In this document: in pieces, positions 53,241-55,230 of the stretch
Position numbering within the stretch: position 1 is the stretch's first letter
Layout of the letters: every line of letters starts with the position of its first letter
Source of the DNA: Bacillota bacterium
GTDB lineage: Bacteria > Bacillota > Clostridia > Peptostreptococcales > Anaerovoracaceae
Assembly (NCBI GenBank): GCA_017436705.1
Contig: JAFSCP010000002.1
Span: forward strand, 1-55,230
Direction of reading: 5' to 3'
Length of the DNA: 55,230 nt
Made by a program: the position numbers and the translations under genes
The notes under the pieces: model-generated
The model's input: only the letters and a program-made list of their open reading frames with translations
Databases searched by the model: none
Told to the model about the DNA's origin: nothing

Positions 53241-54268
53241 AGGGCGTCTGCAATATCGTAAATAAGTTTTTCGGTTTTTTCCCAGCCGAGGCAAGGGTCT
53301 GTGATGGACTGTCCGTAAACGCTGCCGTTCACAGACTGGCATCCATCTTCAATGTAGCTTTCAATCATGAGGCCTTTTACCATCTTGTTTATGTCCTCAT
53401 TGTGGCGCATGGAGTGGAGTACCTGCTTGGAGATACGGATCTGCTCCATGAAGTTTTTGCCGGAGTTGGCATGGTTGGTGTCAACGATAATAGCCGGATT
53501 GGCCAGATTAGTCTTATGATACATGTCACATACTGTAACCAGATCTTCGTAATGGTAGTTAGGAAGAGACTTGCCGTGTTTGTTCATGTATCCCCTCAGA
53601 ATTGCGTGGGCGTAAGGGTTGCCCTTGCTTTCTACTTCCCAGTTTCTGTAGATGAAAGTATGTGAGCTCTGGGCCGCAATGATGGAGTTCATCATTACTG
53701 AAAAGTCGCCGCTTGTAGGGTTTTTCATACCCACTGCGATAGAAAGTCCGCTGGCAGTAAGTCTGTGCATCTGGTCTTCCACAGAGCGGGCACCGACTGC
53801 TACATAACTGAGCAGGTCAGAAAGATATCTGTGCAGTTCCGGATACAGCATTTCATCCGCACATGTGAGACCCGTTTCTTTAAAGGCTCTGATGTGGGTT
53901 TCACGTACCGCAATTATGCCCTTAAGCATGTCCTCATTCATGTGAGGGTCCGGCTGGTGGAGAAGGCCTTTGTAGCCCTGTCCTGTTGTACGCGGCTTGT
54001 TTGTGTATACTCTCGGAACGATGAAAATCTTATCTTCCACCTTTTCCTGTACTTTTTTCAGTCTGTTTATGTAGTCGAGAACCGCAGTTTCATTATCAGC
54101 AGAACAAGGCCCGATAATGAGCATAAACTTGTCAGACTTGCCGCTGAGGATGTCTTTTACTTCCTGGTCTCTGTTTTCCTTGATTCTTCTTAAATCATCT
54201 GTAATAGGAAACATTTCCTTGATGTCTTTAGGAATAGGCAGTTTCCTTTTGAATACCATATTGTTCAT
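53237..54268 (-). CDS. aroF: 3-deoxy-7-phosphoheptulonate synthase (type I-alpha)
   Basis: First step of the shikimate pathway: condenses phosphoenolpyruvate with erythrose 4-phosphate. The 343-residue protein has GPCSADN, RVYTNKPRTTGQGYKGL and the metal-site DTNHANSGKN, all from the E. coli AroF/G/H type. The N-terminal extension typical of feedback-regulated enzymes is present. It follows tyrA by 3 nt, so the order aroA-tyrA-aroF forms an operon. The letter among aroF/G/H is not decided by sequence. Confidence 0.93.
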   Translation of the reverse strand: MNNMVFKRKLPIPKDIKEMFPITDDLRRIKENRDQEVKDILSGKSDKFMLIIGPCSADNETAVLDYINRLKKVQEKVEDKIFIVPRVYTNKPRTTGQGYKGLLHQPDPHMNEDMLKGIIAVRETHIRAFKETGLTCADEMLYPELHRYLSDLLSYVAVGARSVEDQMHRLTASGLSIAVGMKNPTSGDFSVMMNSIIAAQSSHTFIYRNWEVESKGNPYAHAILRGYMNKHGKSLPNYHYEDLVTVCDMYHKTNLANPAIIVDTNHANSGKNFMEQIRISKQVLHSMRHNEDINKMVKGLMIESYIEDGCQSVNGSVYGQSITDPCLGWEKTEKLIYDIADAL

Positions 54269-54271
54269 ATA

Positions 54272-55153
54272 TTAAGCCTCCGGTTTTTCTTCTGGTTTTT
54301 CTTTTTCGAACAAAGCACGTCGTGCAGTTGAGCGGCGCATCATGTCACGGATTCCTTCCTTGTCAGCTTCCATGAGCATTCTTTCCAGCTTGGAAAACTC
54401 CATAGTAAAGAGCTTCATCTGATGAAGCAGGGCGTCCTTATTGGAAAGGAAAAGTTCGCTCCACATTACGTCATCGATGCGGGCGATTCTTGTCAGGTCA
54501 CGGAAAGAGTCTCCTGTGAAATCTTCCAGATTTTCTGTGTCGTTACATGTCATCAGTGTCATGGCGATGCAGTGAGTAAGCTGTGATACGAAACCAATCA
54601 TTTCGTCGTGTTCATACGGCGGCAGCTGGGAAATTCTTGCGAACTGTAGAATTTCACCAATCTGGCGACATGTTTCGATTGCGTTTTCAGTATTTTTTTC
54701 AGTCGGAACAACGATGTAGTTGGCATCGTAGAACTTCTTTTCATCACTGTACCAGATGCCCAGCTTTTCACCGCCGGCCATAGGGTGAGCAGCGATATAT
54801 TCGCAGTCGTCCCTGAGCATATCCTGAATTTCACCTACCAGCCTGCCCTTTACACCTGTAACGTCAGTGAGAATTGCTCCTGCTTTGAGGAACCACTGGT
54901 TTGCTGCAATCCACTCCTTAAAAATATGCGGATACAATGCAAAAATAAGCAGGTCTGCTTCTCCGATAATCTTACGGTCCGCCTCGGTAGTCCCCTCTGC
55001 GATAATACCGTTTTCAAGGGCGTACTGGATTGTAGCCGGGTCTGTGTCAATTGCTTTAACTGTGTATCCAGCTTTGGTCAGACCTCTGGCGTAGCTTCCG
55101 CCTATGATTCCCAGGCCGACCATCAAAATATTAGTCTCTTTAGTTATCTTCAA
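54272..55153 (-). CDS. tyrA: Prephenate dehydrogenase
   Basis: Converts prephenate to 4-hydroxyphenylpyruvate on the way to tyrosine. The 293-residue protein has the NAD-binding loop GLGIIGGSYARGL and the TDVTGVKG and HPMAGGEKLG blocks. No chorismate-mutase domain is fused. The start codon is TTG at 55153, inside the aroA end (14-nt overlap), with GAGG about 9 nt upstream. The ATG nearest downstream would cut the NAD-binding loop. It overlaps and is coupled to aroA and lies 3 nt before DAHP synthase. Confidence 0.92.
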   Translation of the reverse strand: MKITKETNILMVGLGIIGGSYARGLTKAGYTVKAIDTDPATIQYALENGIIAEGTTEADRKIIGEADLLIFALYPHIFKEWIAANQWFLKAGAILTDVTGVKGRLVGEIQDMLRDDCEYIAAHPMAGGEKLGIWYSDEKKFYDANYIVVPTEKNTENAIETCRQIGEILQFARISQLPPYEHDEMIGFVSQLTHCIAMTLMTCNDTENLEDFTGDSFRDLTRIARIDDVMWSELFLSNKDALLHQMKLFTMEFSKLERMLMEADKEGIRDMMRRSTARRALFEKEKPEEKPEA

Positions 55154-55230
55154 TTTCCTCTACCTCAATTCCAAGGGTGCGCAGCTTCTCAAAAAAGTCC
55201 GGAAAACTTTTGGTCACTGCTTCCGCCCCC
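55140..55230 (-). CDS. aroA: EPSP synthase, C-terminal end (cut by window edge)
   Basis: Only the last 29 codons are in the window. They read EAVTKSFPDFFEKLRTLGI near the end and stop at TAA (55140-55142). This matches the conserved C-terminus of 5-enolpyruvylshikimate-3-phosphate synthase. Its position upstream of tyrA and DAHP synthase fits. The identification rests on this short tail. Confidence 0.75.
   Translation of the reverse strand, partial: GAEAVTKSFPDFFEKLRTLGIEVEEIEDN

Overview
The window looks like chromosome from a spore-forming, low-to-moderate GC Clostridia-type Firmicute, probably gut-associated. The supporting signs are a SpoIIID gene with a sigma-E-like promoter, SAM-I, preQ1-I and T-box leaders, strong AGGAGG ribosome-binding sites, an ssrA tag ending in ALAA, an HTH-desulfoferrodoxin fusion (anaerobe) and a bile-salt-hydrolase-type enzyme. 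I cannot name the genus. Nearly the whole window is chromosomal housekeeping; only the region around tmRNA (about 41.2-43.7 kb) looks accessory.

Layout. 0-3 kb (minus): lysC, a cytidylate-kinase-like protein, a tiny membrane-like protein and metG (cut by the window edge). 3-6 kb: an ECF S-component/kinase operon and deoC. 6-10.3 kb (minus): metK under a SAM-I riboswitch, followed closely by two tandem MATE transporters. 10.3-20.8 kb: an unknown 424-aa protein, an Rpn-type nuclease with a tetrapeptide repeat, a VanY-like lipoprotein, a third MATE, spoIIID, a threonine-aldolase-like enzyme, a HutD-membrane fusion, an E2-like acyltransferase, a C_GCAxxG_C_C protein, queT with a preQ1-I riboswitch, and ecsC. 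20.9-24.2 kb: a VTC-DUF4956-CotH cassette. 24.2-27.8 kb: a DUF2089-like remnant, a ZIP transporter, ilvA and a DUF815 ATPase.

27.9-38.8 kb (minus) is a full branched-chain amino-acid operon in the order ilvB-ilvN-ilvC-ilvD-leuA-leuC-leuD-leuB-ilvE. It is preceded by a consensus promoter, a 35-codon leader peptide very rich in Ile/Leu/Val codons and an intrinsic terminator, which together look like ribosome-mediated attenuation. With ilvA next door, the region can take threonine and pyruvate to Ile, Val and Leu.

38.8-41.1 kb (minus): PNPOx-like protein, EamA transporter and radical SAM protein in one overlapping operon. 41.2-43.7 kb: tmRNA; a GC-rich palindromic element whose two ends copy the tmRNA T-arm/acceptor end; a small membrane protein; a second PNPOx-like protein; and a promoter-structured RNA-terminator leader in front of an LPD3-like protein. 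43.8-53.2 kb: an anchored protein, an HTH-desulfoferrodoxin fusion, a ProX-like deacylase, an acyltransferase-zinc-ribbon fusion, a Trp T-box with stand-alone trpB2, rsuA, phzF, a redox cluster (flavoprotein, PNPOx-like, OhrR) and a bile-salt-hydrolase-like enzyme. 53.2-55.2 kb (minus): aroA (partial), tyrA and DAHP synthase.

The recurring theme is amino-acid and tRNA-linked control at the RNA level: SAM riboswitch, Ilv leader peptide, Trp T-box and preQ1 riboswitch all lie within 40 kb. All calls come from reading the sequence; no database search was run.
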